NCBI GenBank assembly: GCA_020853455.1
Contig: JADYYV010000002.1
Span: 1-13,161, forward strand
From: Alphaproteobacteria bacterium
Lineage (GTDB): Bacteria > Pseudomonadota > Alphaproteobacteria > Micavibrionales > UBA2020
Length of the DNA stretch: 13,161 bases
Reading direction: 5' to 3'
The position numbers were made by a program, and so were the translations under genes. Shown piece by piece: positions 6,465 through 13,160 of this stretch. The first letter of the stretch is position 1. The number at the start of each line of letters is the position of its first letter. The notes under the pieces were generated by a model that ran no database searches, was not told the origin of the DNA, and worked only from the letters and a program-made list of their open reading frames with translations.

Positions 6465-6497
6465 TTTCAGGTTTGAATACAACCGCAAGGCCTGAAA
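6465..6497. promoter_or_regulatory. Inverted repeat TTTCAGG-N19-CCTGAAA in divergent promoter region
   Basis: Perfect 7-bp arms lie at 6465-6471 and 6491-6497, between the divergent starts at 6424 and 6555. The position, just upstream of the rlmN -35-like element, suits a shared operator, though the long spacer is unusual. No regulator is suggested. Confidence 0.3.
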
Positions 6498-6500
6498 GCT

Positions 6501-6529
6501 TTGCCTTTTTCGATAATATCGACTATATA
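6501..6529 (+). promoter_or_regulatory. Candidate rlmN promoter
   Basis: TTGCCT (6501-6506) is followed after 17 bases by TATATA (6524-6529), and TATAAG overlaps it at 6526-6531. The spacer contains the odd palindrome CGATA-A-TATCG (6511-6521). Transcription would begin near 6536, leaving a short leader. Confidence 0.45.
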
Positions 6530-6554
6530 AGTCCCCGAAAGGTCTGGTTATTTC

Positions 6555-7715
6555 ATGAGCATCGCATCACATGCCGGTAAATTCGCCGCCCCGCGCACCG
6601 ACGCACAGGGGCGTATTCCGCTGATCGGGCTGAACCCCGAGGAGCTGAAAGAGGTATTGTCGATCCACAACCTGCCGGGCTTCCGCTCCAAGCAGGTCTG
6701 GCATTGGCTGTATCATCGCGGCGTGCGCGATTTTGAAAGCATGGCGAACCTGCCCAAGGACCTGCGCGCGACCCTGACCGAAAAATATTCCATCGAACGC
6801 CCGAAGCTGATCACCGAACAGAAATCCGAAGACGGCACGATCAAATGGCTGCTCGGCATGTCGGACGGCCAGCAGGTGGAGGCTGTTTTCATTCCCGAAG
6901 CCAAGCGCGGCACGCTGTGCGTTTCGTCGCAGGTCGGCTGCACGCTCACTTGCAAATTCTGCCATACCGGCACGCAGCCGCTGGTACGCAACCTGGGCGC
7001 GAACGAGATTTTGCAGCAGATCATGTTCGCCCGCGACGCGCTTGACGAATGGCCGGCCAAGGACAAAAAAGACGAAGGCCGCGACCTGACCAATATCGTC
7101 ATGATGGGCATGGGCGAGCCGCTGTATAACTACGACAACGTCGCAAAGGCGCTGAAGATTTGCATGGACGAGGATGGGCTGGGTATTTCCAAGCGCCGCA
7201 TCACGCTGTCCACCTCCGGCGTCGTGCCGCAGATCGTGCAATGCGGGGAAGAACTCAACGTCAATCTCGCGATTTCGCTCCATGCGCCGTCGAACGAATT
7301 GCGTTCCTCGATCATGCCGATCAACAACAAATACCCGCTGGAGGAATTGCTGGCCGCCTGCCGCAATTACCCCGGCCTGTCGGAAAACCGCCGCATCACG
7401 TTCGAATATGTGATGCTGAAGGATGTGAACGACAGCGACGAACAGGCGCATTCGCTGGCGAACCTGCTGCGTGCGATCCCGTGCAAGATCAACCTGATCC
7501 CGTTCAACAGCTGGCCGGGCAGCGGCTATGAATGTTCCTCCGGCAACCGCATCGACAGCTTTGCCAGAATATTGGAAGAAGCGGGTTATGATGCGCCGGT
7601 GCGCCGCGCGCGCGGTGCCGATATCCTTGCCGCCTGCGGCCAGTTGAAGTCGGAAAGCCAGCGCGTGCGCGTGACTCCGCCCGGCAAAACGGCCGAAGAC
7701 GGAAAAACAGCCTGA
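6555..7715 (+). CDS. rlmN: Dual-specificity 23S rRNA A2503 / tRNA A37 C2-methyltransferase RlmN
   Basis: This radical-SAM enzyme adds a methyl group to C2 of adenine 2503 in 23S rRNA, and of A37 in some tRNAs. The 386-residue protein has an N-terminal accessory domain (PGFRSKQVWHWLYHRG; substrate RNA contact). The cluster motif CxxxCxxC is at Cys129, Cys133 and Cys136 (GCTLTCKFCHTG). The two mechanistic cysteines are present: Cys122 in RGTLCVSSQ and Cys361 in RGADILAACGQL. MGMGEPLYNYDNV and RRITLSTSG are SAM-binding and core motifs. The extended N-terminus (about 25 residues) is slightly longer than in enteric homologues. The Shine-Dalgarno sequence is weak (GAAAGG about 12 bases upstream). 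The next gene begins about 80 bases downstream and may be cotranscribed. Confidence 0.98.
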   Translation: MSIASHAGKFAAPRTDAQGRIPLIGLNPEELKEVLSIHNLPGFRSKQVWHWLYHRGVRDFESMANLPKDLRATLTEKYSIERPKLITEQKSEDGTIKWLLGMSDGQQVEAVFIPEAKRGTLCVSSQVGCTLTCKFCHTGTQPLVRNLGANEILQQIMFARDALDEWPAKDKKDEGRDLTNIVMMGMGEPLYNYDNVAKALKICMDEDGLGISKRRITLSTSGVVPQIVQCGEELNVNLAISLHAPSNELRSSIMPINNKYPLEELLAACRNYPGLSENRRITFEYVMLKDVNDSDEQAHSLANLLRAIPCKINLIPFNSWPGSGYECSSGNRIDSFARILEEAGYDAPVRRARGADILAACGQLKSESQRVRVTPPGKTAEDGKTA

Positions 7716-7793
7716 TCCCCGCATAAACCCGCTATTCATCCCCGTCCGTCTTTCGCTATGATGGACGCGGAATTATATGCAGGAATATATTTT

Positions 7794-8900
7794 ATGGTCG
7801 ATCAGCCGCAGCCGCCAAAATCAGAACCTTCCGCGTCCCCGAAAACAGCAGTGAAACCTGCGCCGCAATCCAGCCCTTCGAAAAAGAAGGGTGCGGAAAT
7901 CCTGATGGGGGCAGTGATCGTCGTGTTCGTTCTGGCGGGCCTGATGATGATACCCGCCGTGCGCGGCGCGATTTTCGGAAGCTCCGGCGATGTCGATGCG
8001 ACGGCGCTGGCAATACCCGGAAAACCTGTCATCGACAAACCCCGCAGCGAAACGCCGATGGGCGAATACACGCAATATTTCGGCGCGCGTAAAAGTTTCG
8101 TGATCGAAGACAACAATGTGCAGCGCACCCAATACTATTATCTGGTCAAGCCGCAGAAGGCGGAGCCGGGCGTAAAATATCCGCTGGTCATTTTCTTCCA
8201 TGACGAAAAAGGACAGGCCGACGGCGCGGTTCAGTTGTTGAGCCAGCGCGCCAAGCTGCCGCCGTTCTACCTGCTGGTGCCGCAGGCCCCCGCGAAAAAA
8301 ACATGGGCGGTTCCCGAAAAGTTTTCGGGCCAGGAATTCGGCAAGAGCAAGACGGCGGCGCTGTGGACATCGAAAAAATTCCCCGAAGGCAGCCAGACGC
8401 TGAAAGACGTGCTGATTTTAGTCTCGCGCCTCTTGCCCACGCTGCAAATCGACGACGAACGCCTGTATGCCGTCGGCTGCGGCGAGGGCGGCATCGGCGT
8501 CTATGGCGCGCTTGCCAAGTTTTCGGATTTCTTTGCGGGCGGCCTTGTCGCCAGCGGGCTGTGGAGCTTTAACGACGCGCCCAAGATGCTGCGCACGCCG
8601 GTCATCATTTTTCACGGATCGAAGGACAAGCAGACCGACGTGATCGCGGCGCAGGGCATGTCGCAGGTGCTGAAGCAGCTGGGTGGCGTTGTTTCGTACA
8701 ACGAACTGACTGATCTTGACCGCAACTGCGCGGATCCGCGCCAATATACGGCGGGCATCATGAACTGGCTGTTCGGCCAGCGCCGCATCGTTATCCGCCA
8801 GGCCGCGCAGCCCGAGGACGACGGCTTGCAGCCTGCGGGATATATGGGCGAAGTCGCGCCGCCGTCGCCTGTGCCCGCCGTGCCGCCGACCAAGCCTTAA
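7794..8900 (+). CDS. Membrane-anchored alpha/beta-hydrolase-like protein, predicted inactive
   Basis: The 368-residue protein has a Pro/Lys-rich cytoplasmic head, one membrane helix at about 34-54 (LMGAVIVVFVLAGLMMI), a linker, and an alpha/beta-hydrolase domain (about 85-335) of the esterase/phospholipase type. The nucleophile elbow, normally GxSxGG, reads GCGEGG, placing Gly230 where Ser is expected. The usual GHDSW His position aligns with Arg310 in LTDLDRNCADP, whereas the acid Asp278 in FHGSKD is kept. The usual oxyanion HG after strand 3 reads FFHDEKG. It is therefore likely a pseudoenzyme or binding protein with its domain outside the membrane. The tail is Pro-rich. The start was chosen at 7794 because AGGA lies nine bases upstream; an in-frame ATG at 7758 has no ribosome site. 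The stop overlaps the convergent transporter gene. Confidence 0.85.
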   Translation: MVDQPQPPKSEPSASPKTAVKPAPQSSPSKKKGAEILMGAVIVVFVLAGLMMIPAVRGAIFGSSGDVDATALAIPGKPVIDKPRSETPMGEYTQYFGARKSFVIEDNNVQRTQYYYLVKPQKAEPGVKYPLVIFFHDEKGQADGAVQLLSQRAKLPPFYLLVPQAPAKKTWAVPEKFSGQEFGKSKTAALWTSKKFPEGSQTLKDVLILVSRLLPTLQIDDERLYAVGCGEGGIGVYGALAKFSDFFAGGLVASGLWSFNDAPKMLRTPVIIFHGSKDKQTDVIAAQGMSQVLKQLGGVVSYNELTDLDRNCADPRQYTAGIMNWLFGQRRIVIRQAAQPEDDGLQPAGYMGEVAPPSPVPAVPPTKP

Positions 8901-9784
8901 GCGGCCTGTTTTCGCCGGAACAGCGACGGCCCGAATTCAACCATCAGGATGGCAAAGATAATCAGGCCGCAACCTGTGGCGCTTGTCGCTGTCAGTTTGT
9001 CGCCCATCAGCCAGATGCCGAAGATGGCGGCGAAGACGGATTCACCACTCATGATGACCGCGGAATCCGAGGCGGGGGTGTATTGCTGTGCGACCACCTG
9101 CAGCGTATAGGCGATCCCGCCGGAAATGGCACCCGCATATAATATCGCCCAGCCCGCCTGCCGGATCGCCGTCCAGTCCGGGTTTTCAAAAACGAAGGTC
9201 GCGATGATGGCGACAAGCGCGACGCTGGCATATTGCAGCAGGCAGACGCGGAAGGGCGCCTGCCATTTCTGCATGATGCGGCCGATCAGCGCGACCTGAA
9301 ACCCGAAGCCGACAGCGCAAAGCAGCACCATCGCATCGCCACTGTTCATATGCGCCATGTCGAGCCCGCCCGACAACATGCCGATACCGGCAACTGACAG
9401 CAGCGCGGCCGGAAAAACCAGTTTGGACAATTTTTGCTTATAAACGGCGGCGCAAATAATGGCGGTGAACAGCACATATAACCCCGTCAGGAAACCCGCA
9501 TTTGTGACGGTGGTGCGCACAAGCCCCGCCTGCTGGAACAGCACGCCTGCCGAAAAAGCCGCGCAAAGCAGGCCAAGGTCGCGAAAGACATTTCTGCCGG
9601 GCAGGGGGCCGCGTTTGTGTTCGCGCAGGGCAAGCGGCAGCACCAGCAGCGCCGAAATACCGAACCGCGCGGCAACGAAAGTATAGGCGCCAACATGATC
9701 CATCGCGTCTTTTTGCGCAACGAAAGCCGCGCCCCAGATGAGCGCGACCAGCAGCAGGATAAAGTCGGCCTGAAGGCGTGTCAT
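8897..9784 (-). CDS. EamA/DMT-family transporter
   Basis: The 295-residue protein is almost wholly hydrophobic, with about ten membrane helices arranged as two EamA repeats, the usual architecture of the drug/metabolite transporter superfamily. The opening LLLVALIWGAAFVAQKDAM and the mid-protein GLVRTTVTNAGFLTGLYVLFT are typical of bacterial EamA permeases. The second half holds SGGIAYTLQVVAQQYTPAS and the conserved E-x-VFAAIFG segment. It ends in a basic RRKQAA tail. The substrate cannot be told from the sequence; family members export or import amino acids, nucleosides and other metabolites. It starts four bases after the ten-cysteine gene and is presumably in the same operon. Its stop overlaps that of the pseudo-hydrolase on the other strand by three bases. 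Confidence 0.95.
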   Translation of the reverse strand: MTRLQADFILLLVALIWGAAFVAQKDAMDHVGAYTFVAARFGISALLVLPLALREHKRGPLPGRNVFRDLGLLCAAFSAGVLFQQAGLVRTTVTNAGFLTGLYVLFTAIICAAVYKQKLSKLVFPAALLSVAGIGMLSGGLDMAHMNSGDAMVLLCAVGFGFQVALIGRIMQKWQAPFRVCLLQYASVALVAIIATFVFENPDWTAIRQAGWAILYAGAISGGIAYTLQVVAQQYTPASDSAVIMSGESVFAAIFGIWLMGDKLTATSATGCGLIIFAILMVEFGPSLFRRKQAA

Positions 9785-9788
9785 GCGA

Positions 9789-10460
9789 TCACGGCTCGAC
9801 GAAGCTCTGGACGCATTCGGGGAAAGCGCCTTCGATCACGCGCGCCTGCCCGCCGGCGATCTGGCATTTTTCGATGATCTTGTTCGCTTCGTCGTCGTCA
9901 AAGAAAAATTCTCCTGCGGCGGCGGGGTTATAGGTGATGGTCAGCGTACATATTTTTTTCAGTTCCGGCGTCACGTCTTCCTTGTGGTCTTCCTTCGCCA
10001 TGCAGTCCTGGTAGTTCGCGGGGAAAACATATTCCGGATTGTAGAAGGTGAATTTGCATTCGTATTCAAAAGGCGGCATTACATCCGGCATATGCTGGCG
10101 CTTGCACCGCAGCGCCGTCATGCGCGTCAGGTCTTCGGACGCTTCGTATTTGCAGGTGAATTTTTTCAGGAATTCGTAATGCGGCGAGCTGAGGCGGCAG
10201 GCCAGATAATCTTTCGTCGCATCGCCGTTGTTTTTATCCTCGGGCACGATATAGGTGCATTTCTGTTCGGTGATCGTGGTGTAGGGGGCGTCCTTTTTGC
10301 AGCTCGCATAGCTGTCGGGAAGCTTATGCTCCTCGGTCGCGACTGCCTGCGGCTTGGCTTGTTCCGCTTTCGCTTCTTCAGGTTTTGCGTCTTCTGCAAA
10401 AACGGCGGCGCTGCAAAACAGCATGGCGGCAAAAACACACAGGCGGATGACGTTAATCAT
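9789..10460 (-). CDS. Secreted ten-cysteine repeat protein of unknown function
   Basis: The 223-residue protein has a clear Sec signal peptide (residues 1-22, likely cleaved after VFA) and an Ala/Lys/Glu-rich linker to about 47. The mature core holds ten cysteines: 54, 68, 88, 103, 119, 135, 153, 171, 199 and 216. Taken as pairs they give five units of C-x(13-17)-C, with an aromatic or aliphatic residue two after the second Cys in the first four (CTY, CKY, CKF, CTL). The even number and export predict five disulfides in the periplasm or outside. I recognise no family. The ATG lies inside the end of the VOC gene (8-base overlap) with GAGG five bases upstream, and the stop is four bases before the transporter start, so all three genes are tightly coupled. 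Confidence 0.85.
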   Translation of the reverse strand: MINVIRLCVFAAMLFCSAAVFAEDAKPEEAKAEQAKPQAVATEEHKLPDSYASCKKDAPYTTITEQKCTYIVPEDKNNGDATKDYLACRLSSPHYEFLKKFTCKYEASEDLTRMTALRCKRQHMPDVMPPFEYECKFTFYNPEYVFPANYQDCMAKEDHKEDVTPELKKICTLTITYNPAAAGEFFFDDDEANKIIEKCQIAGGQARVIEGAFPECVQSFVEP

Positions 10461-10800
10461 GAAACCTCGACAGTTCGAATTCGTGGCCGAAGGGGTCGCG
10501 GAAGGCGATGGATTTCATGTTCGGGTCTTCAAGCCCGTCCACGATCACCTCTGCGCCCAAAGCGCGGGCACGCGCAATATAGCCGGGCAGCGCGTCGTCG
10601 GGAAACTCGAAAACGGGTACGCAGCCGGAACCCGCAAACACATCGCCCGGATTTTGCAGGAAGCCGAGCCGGATATTGCCGCAATTGATCTCTTTCCAGC
10701 CGTAAAAGTCCTTATGAGGGGCGGTCGCGAGCAGTTCTGACCAGAAAGCCGCAGCCTTGGCAGTATCCGGAACTTTGAAATAAATGGTCCGTATTTTCAT
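10453..10800 (-). CDS. VOC-superfamily (glyoxalase/bleomycin-resistance fold) protein
   Basis: The 115-residue protein is a single VOC unit with two beta-alpha-beta-beta-beta modules. It begins IRTIYFKVPDTAKAAAFWSELL, with the helix that follows strand 1 in this fold, and ends RDPFGHEFELSRF, the standard last strand with Glu109 at the usual metal-ligand position. The His normally found in strand 1 (as in GHVxL) is absent here, so classical metal-dependent glyoxalase activity is doubtful. VOC proteins range from lyases and dioxygenases to drug-binding proteins, and the role here cannot be assigned. It is the first gene of the three-gene minus-strand unit. Its promoter must lie in the 143-base divergent region shared with the toxin-antitoxin genes. 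Confidence 0.9.
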   Translation of the reverse strand: MKIRTIYFKVPDTAKAAAFWSELLATAPHKDFYGWKEINCGNIRLGFLQNPGDVFAGSGCVPVFEFPDDALPGYIARARALGAEVIVDGLEDPNMKSIAFRDPFGHEFELSRFHD

Positions 10801-10870
10801 GGTCTTAGCCTATATCACGGTAATAAAATGTAAAGAAATCATTGCGTTGCACATATAAACGATAATCTTC

Positions 10871-10898
10871 TTTTCCAGAAACGTAATTTCTATATACT
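10871..10898 (+). promoter_or_regulatory. Candidate promoter/operator of the toxin-antitoxin operon
   Basis: TATACT (10893-10898) is a good -10 hexamer; the -35 region (TTTTCC, 10871-10876) is weak. The inverted repeat AGAAA-N5-TTTCT (10877-10891) fills the spacer and touches the -10. That is where autoregulating Phd/YefM antitoxins usually bind. A second pair, CGTAA (10882) and TTACG (10925), may extend the site. Confidence 0.45.
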
Positions 10899-10943
10899 GG
10901 TCAGCGCGATACGGAGTCGCAAAGTTACGGATTTTACAGACCT

Positions 10944-11198
10944 ATGCCTGAGACGATCGATTTTATCGACGTGCACGACTATTTGGTGAAGAACGATGTT
11001 GCCGATCCGGTGACCATCGTCAAGCACGGGAAGCCGCATGCCGTCATGATCCCTTACGAGCTTTTCGAGGCGCTGCAAAACAGCGGCCGGAAGGCGATCC
11101 ATGTAAGCGAACTCAGCGCCGATGATCTGGATGCGATCCTCAACAGCGAAATTCCGGAAGAATGCAGGAAATTCGACCACGAGGTGAAAAAGAAATGA
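10944..11198 (+). CDS. Phd/YefM-like type II antitoxin
   Basis: The 84-residue protein matches the Phd/YefM antitoxin layout: an N-terminal segment, then PVTIVKHGKPHAVMIPYELFEAL, the characteristic beta-hairpin and helix. A charged C-terminal tail (about 50-84) follows, which would wrap the toxin. The N-terminal part (DFIDVHDYLVKND) has drifted from the usual A-R-xN-L start. It should dimerise, bind its own promoter through the N-terminal half and neutralise the downstream toxin. Its stop overlaps the toxin ATG by four bases (ATGA), the coupling usual in these modules. An inverted repeat over the promoter supports autoregulation. The ribosome site is poor. Confidence 0.82.
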   Translation: MPETIDFIDVHDYLVKNDVADPVTIVKHGKPHAVMIPYELFEALQNSGRKAIHVSELSADDLDAILNSEIPEECRKFDHEVKKK

Positions 11199-11716
11199 CC
11201 ATTTACGTTGATCCCAAACCCGGCATGGTCGTCCGCTACGGTTATCTCTGGGCGCGTCAGGCGCGCATGGGGCAGGACCACGGCGAAAAATTCCGCCCGA
11301 GCCTTATTCTTGCCGTGCGCAACGAAGACGACAAAAAATACGTCTATGTCGCGCCGATCACCCATACCGCGCCGTTTTATCCCGAAGAGTCGATCCTGAT
11401 CCCGCCGGAAACCAAGGCGCGCCTCGGCCTCGACAGCGAAAAATCTTGGATCATGGCGAACGAAGTGAACAAATTCGAATGGCCCGGCCTTGATATCCGC
11501 CGCGTGCCCGACCGCCGCGAACGCAGCCAGTTCTATGGCTTCGTGCCGGGCGAGCTGCTGCAACAGGCGCGCGACAAGATGAAGGAAATGAACCTTCAGC
11601 ACCGCTTCAATACCGTCGCCCGCGATGTGCAGCCCGTGCAGGTCGTGAACAACACGCAACTGCTGCCGCAGGTCGCCATTCCGCGCCCGCAGCCGCAGAA
11701 TTTCCGGCACGGCTGA
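11195..11716 (+). CDS. PemK/MazF-like toxin
   Basis: The 173-residue protein resembles the PemK/MazF fold, whose members are mRNA interferases or gyrase inhibitors. PGMVVRYGYLWARQA corresponds to strand 1, EKFRPSLILAV to the RP-x-LVL core, and KYVYVAPITHTAP to the VxVAPIT strand. SWIMANEVNKFEWPG sits where MazF proteins have their C/DQ-x-R-x-ID segment, but the exact residues differ, so RNase activity is not assured. A C-terminal tail from about 125, rich in Gln, Pro and Val, makes it longer than the usual 110-120-residue toxins. The ATG at 11195 overlaps the antitoxin stop. An upstream ATG at 11162 would intrude into the antitoxin by 12 codons and is less likely. Confidence 0.75.
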   Translation: MTIYVDPKPGMVVRYGYLWARQARMGQDHGEKFRPSLILAVRNEDDKKYVYVAPITHTAPFYPEESILIPPETKARLGLDSEKSWIMANEVNKFEWPGLDIRRVPDRRERSQFYGFVPGELLQQARDKMKEMNLQHRFNTVARDVQPVQVVNNTQLLPQVAIPRPQPQNFRHG

Positions 11717-11830
11717 ACTGTTCCTGCTTATGGTATCTAAAAACGGCGTGTTTGCGGGGTAGATTTACCGCGCGAATCTTGCATAATGCCTGCGTTCATA
11801 CAGCAACGCATTTTTCAGGGGCATTTTATC

Positions 11831-12391
11831 ATGTCATCCCTCAAGCCTTTCGATCCCGCCGCGCGCCTGCCGTCCCCGGAAGAAGTGGAGGGGTTCTGCA
11901 CCGCCGCCCAGCGCGGCGATATCTCATTTGTGCGCGATATGCTGGACCAGTTTGCGGGCGGCATCGTGAATGCGCGCGACAATATCAACGCCCGCGCCAT
12001 TACCTGGGCTGCGTTTTCAGGCCATACGGAAGTCGTCGAGCTGCTGCTGCAGCGCGGCGCCGATATCGATGCCGGCGGCACCGAAAACAAGCCCGCGCTG
12101 ACATGGGCGATCAGCGGCAACCATCACGAAACGGCGGCGGCTCTCCTGAACCGCGGCGCATCGCTTGACGTGAAGGACGATAGCGGTCGCACGCCTGTCG
12201 ATTACGCGCAGCATAATCCCGGCATGATGGCGATGATCGAAGACCGCCGTGCCGAATTGGCGGAACACGAACGCCTGCACGGTCTTGCCGCGCAGGAAGC
12301 GGCTGCCCGCGCCGCGACCGCCAGCCGTCTGGAGCAGCTGAAAAAAGGCGCGCCGGGCAAGTTCAAGCTGCCGGGTTCGCCCAAGCCGTAA
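11831..12391 (+). CDS. Ankyrin-repeat protein
   Basis: The 186-residue cytosolic protein has ankyrin repeats from about 19 to 140. The clearest are ITWAAFSGHTEVVELLLQRG (about 57-76) and ALTWAISGNHHETAAALLNRG (about 89-109), followed by a partial repeat beginning DDSGRTPVDYA. Ankyrin repeats mediate protein binding. The tail (about 138-170) is Ala/Glu-rich and probably helical, ending in a basic Pro/Gly-rich stretch. No signal or membrane segment is seen. The start at 11831 has AGGGG nine bases upstream; an in-frame ATG at 11786 lacks a ribosome site. The preceding 114 bases after the toxin gene carry no strong terminator, so readthrough from the toxin-antitoxin operon is possible. The gene ends one base from the convergent Sel1 gene. 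Confidence 0.9.
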   Translation: MSSLKPFDPAARLPSPEEVEGFCTAAQRGDISFVRDMLDQFAGGIVNARDNINARAITWAAFSGHTEVVELLLQRGADIDAGGTENKPALTWAISGNHHETAAALLNRGASLDVKDDSGRTPVDYAQHNPGMMAMIEDRRAELAEHERLHGLAAQEAAARAATASRLEQLKKGAPGKFKLPGSPKP

Positions 12392-12392
12392 A

Positions 12393-13160
12393 TTATTTTT
12401 TGTCCTGTTTATGCAGTTTTTCCAGCGCGGCTTCGGCCTGCGTGTTGCCCTGCGCCGCCGCTTTTTCCAGCCAGAATTGCGCTTCCTGCGGATCGGGCGG
12501 AATGCCGAACATATCGGTCGTCATGCCGACGCCCAGCACCAGCTGCGCGCGCTCATGACCTTTATCAGCGGCTTTCTTGAGCCATGTCAGGCCTGAAGCG
12601 GCATCTTTCGGCATGCCGTTGCCGGTGATTTGCAGCATGCCAAGCATGAACATGCCGTCGGGATCTTTGTTGTTGGCCAGCCGCTGGATTTCCTGCAGCT
12701 TGTCGGGCGCTGTTTCAATGGTGCCGGTAATGGGGTTGCCCAGTTTCGCGGCGGCGTTCAGGTCTTCCGCGACTGCCGCGCAATCCGTTTTCTTGAATTC
12801 GCCCTTCTCGTAATTTATTTTTACGAGCTGGAAACCGACCTGAAACACAAGGTTCGCCGTATAATCAAAATGGCCGTCGAGCGTTTTCTGGTCGATAAAC
12901 GTGATCTCCTCCATCTGCCGCTTGCGTATTTTAAGTCGCTCGTCGCGCTGCTGCGCCTGCAGCTGGTTACGATAGATATTGAAATTTGATGTGTATTTTC
13001 CGGGATTTTTCGCAATCGCGCTGTCATGTTCGGAGCAGTATTTGAGTTTCAGCGCGGTGGACGCAATCTGCATTTCCACATCGGCGGTCTTGGCGAAATC
13101 GCTTTCATAGGCCTTGATCAGGTCCTGCTGTTCCTTGGTCAGGTTTTTGACGATGCCGTC
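12393..13160 (-). CDS. Sel1-repeat protein, C-terminal part (5' end beyond window)
   Basis: The frame is open from the window edge. The most upstream in-window start (GTG at 13079) lies inside coding sequence, because codons before it continue as NLTKEQQDLIKAYESDFAKT, so the gene begins outside. At least 255 residues are visible. The first 130 are charged and helical, including QLQAQQRDERLKIRKRQMEE, followed by a strand-like part (YTANLVFQVGFQLVKI). Two or three Sel1 repeats come at the end: GMFMLGMLQITGNGMPKD...WLKKAADKG, then LVLGVGMTTDMFGIPPD...WLEKAAAQG, and a partial copy TQAEAALEKLHKQ. It may be a periplasmic or surface adaptor, but the N-terminus that would decide this is missing. It is distinct from the Sel1 protein at 3889-4812. 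Confidence 0.85.
   Translation of the reverse strand, partial: DGIVKNLTKEQQDLIKAYESDFAKTADVEMQIASTALKLKYCSEHDSAIAKNPGKYTSNFNIYRNQLQAQQRDERLKIRKRQMEEITFIDQKTLDGHFDYTANLVFQVGFQLVKINYEKGEFKKTDCAAVAEDLNAAAKLGNPITGTIETAPDKLQEIQRLANNKDPDGMFMLGMLQITGNGMPKDAASGLTWLKKAADKGHERAQLVLGVGMTTDMFGIPPDPQEAQFWLEKAAAQGNTQAEAALEKLHKQDKK

Noticed and set aside
6567..7739. 390-residue minus-strand frame opposite rlmN
   Set aside because: rlmN is certain from its CxxxCxxC motif and catalytic cysteines; the antisense frame is low-complexity shadow sequence.
11054..11710. Minus-strand frame opposite the toxin gene
   Set aside because: The toxin reading is supported by its ATGA overlap with the antitoxin and by family motifs; the antisense frame has no recognisable content.
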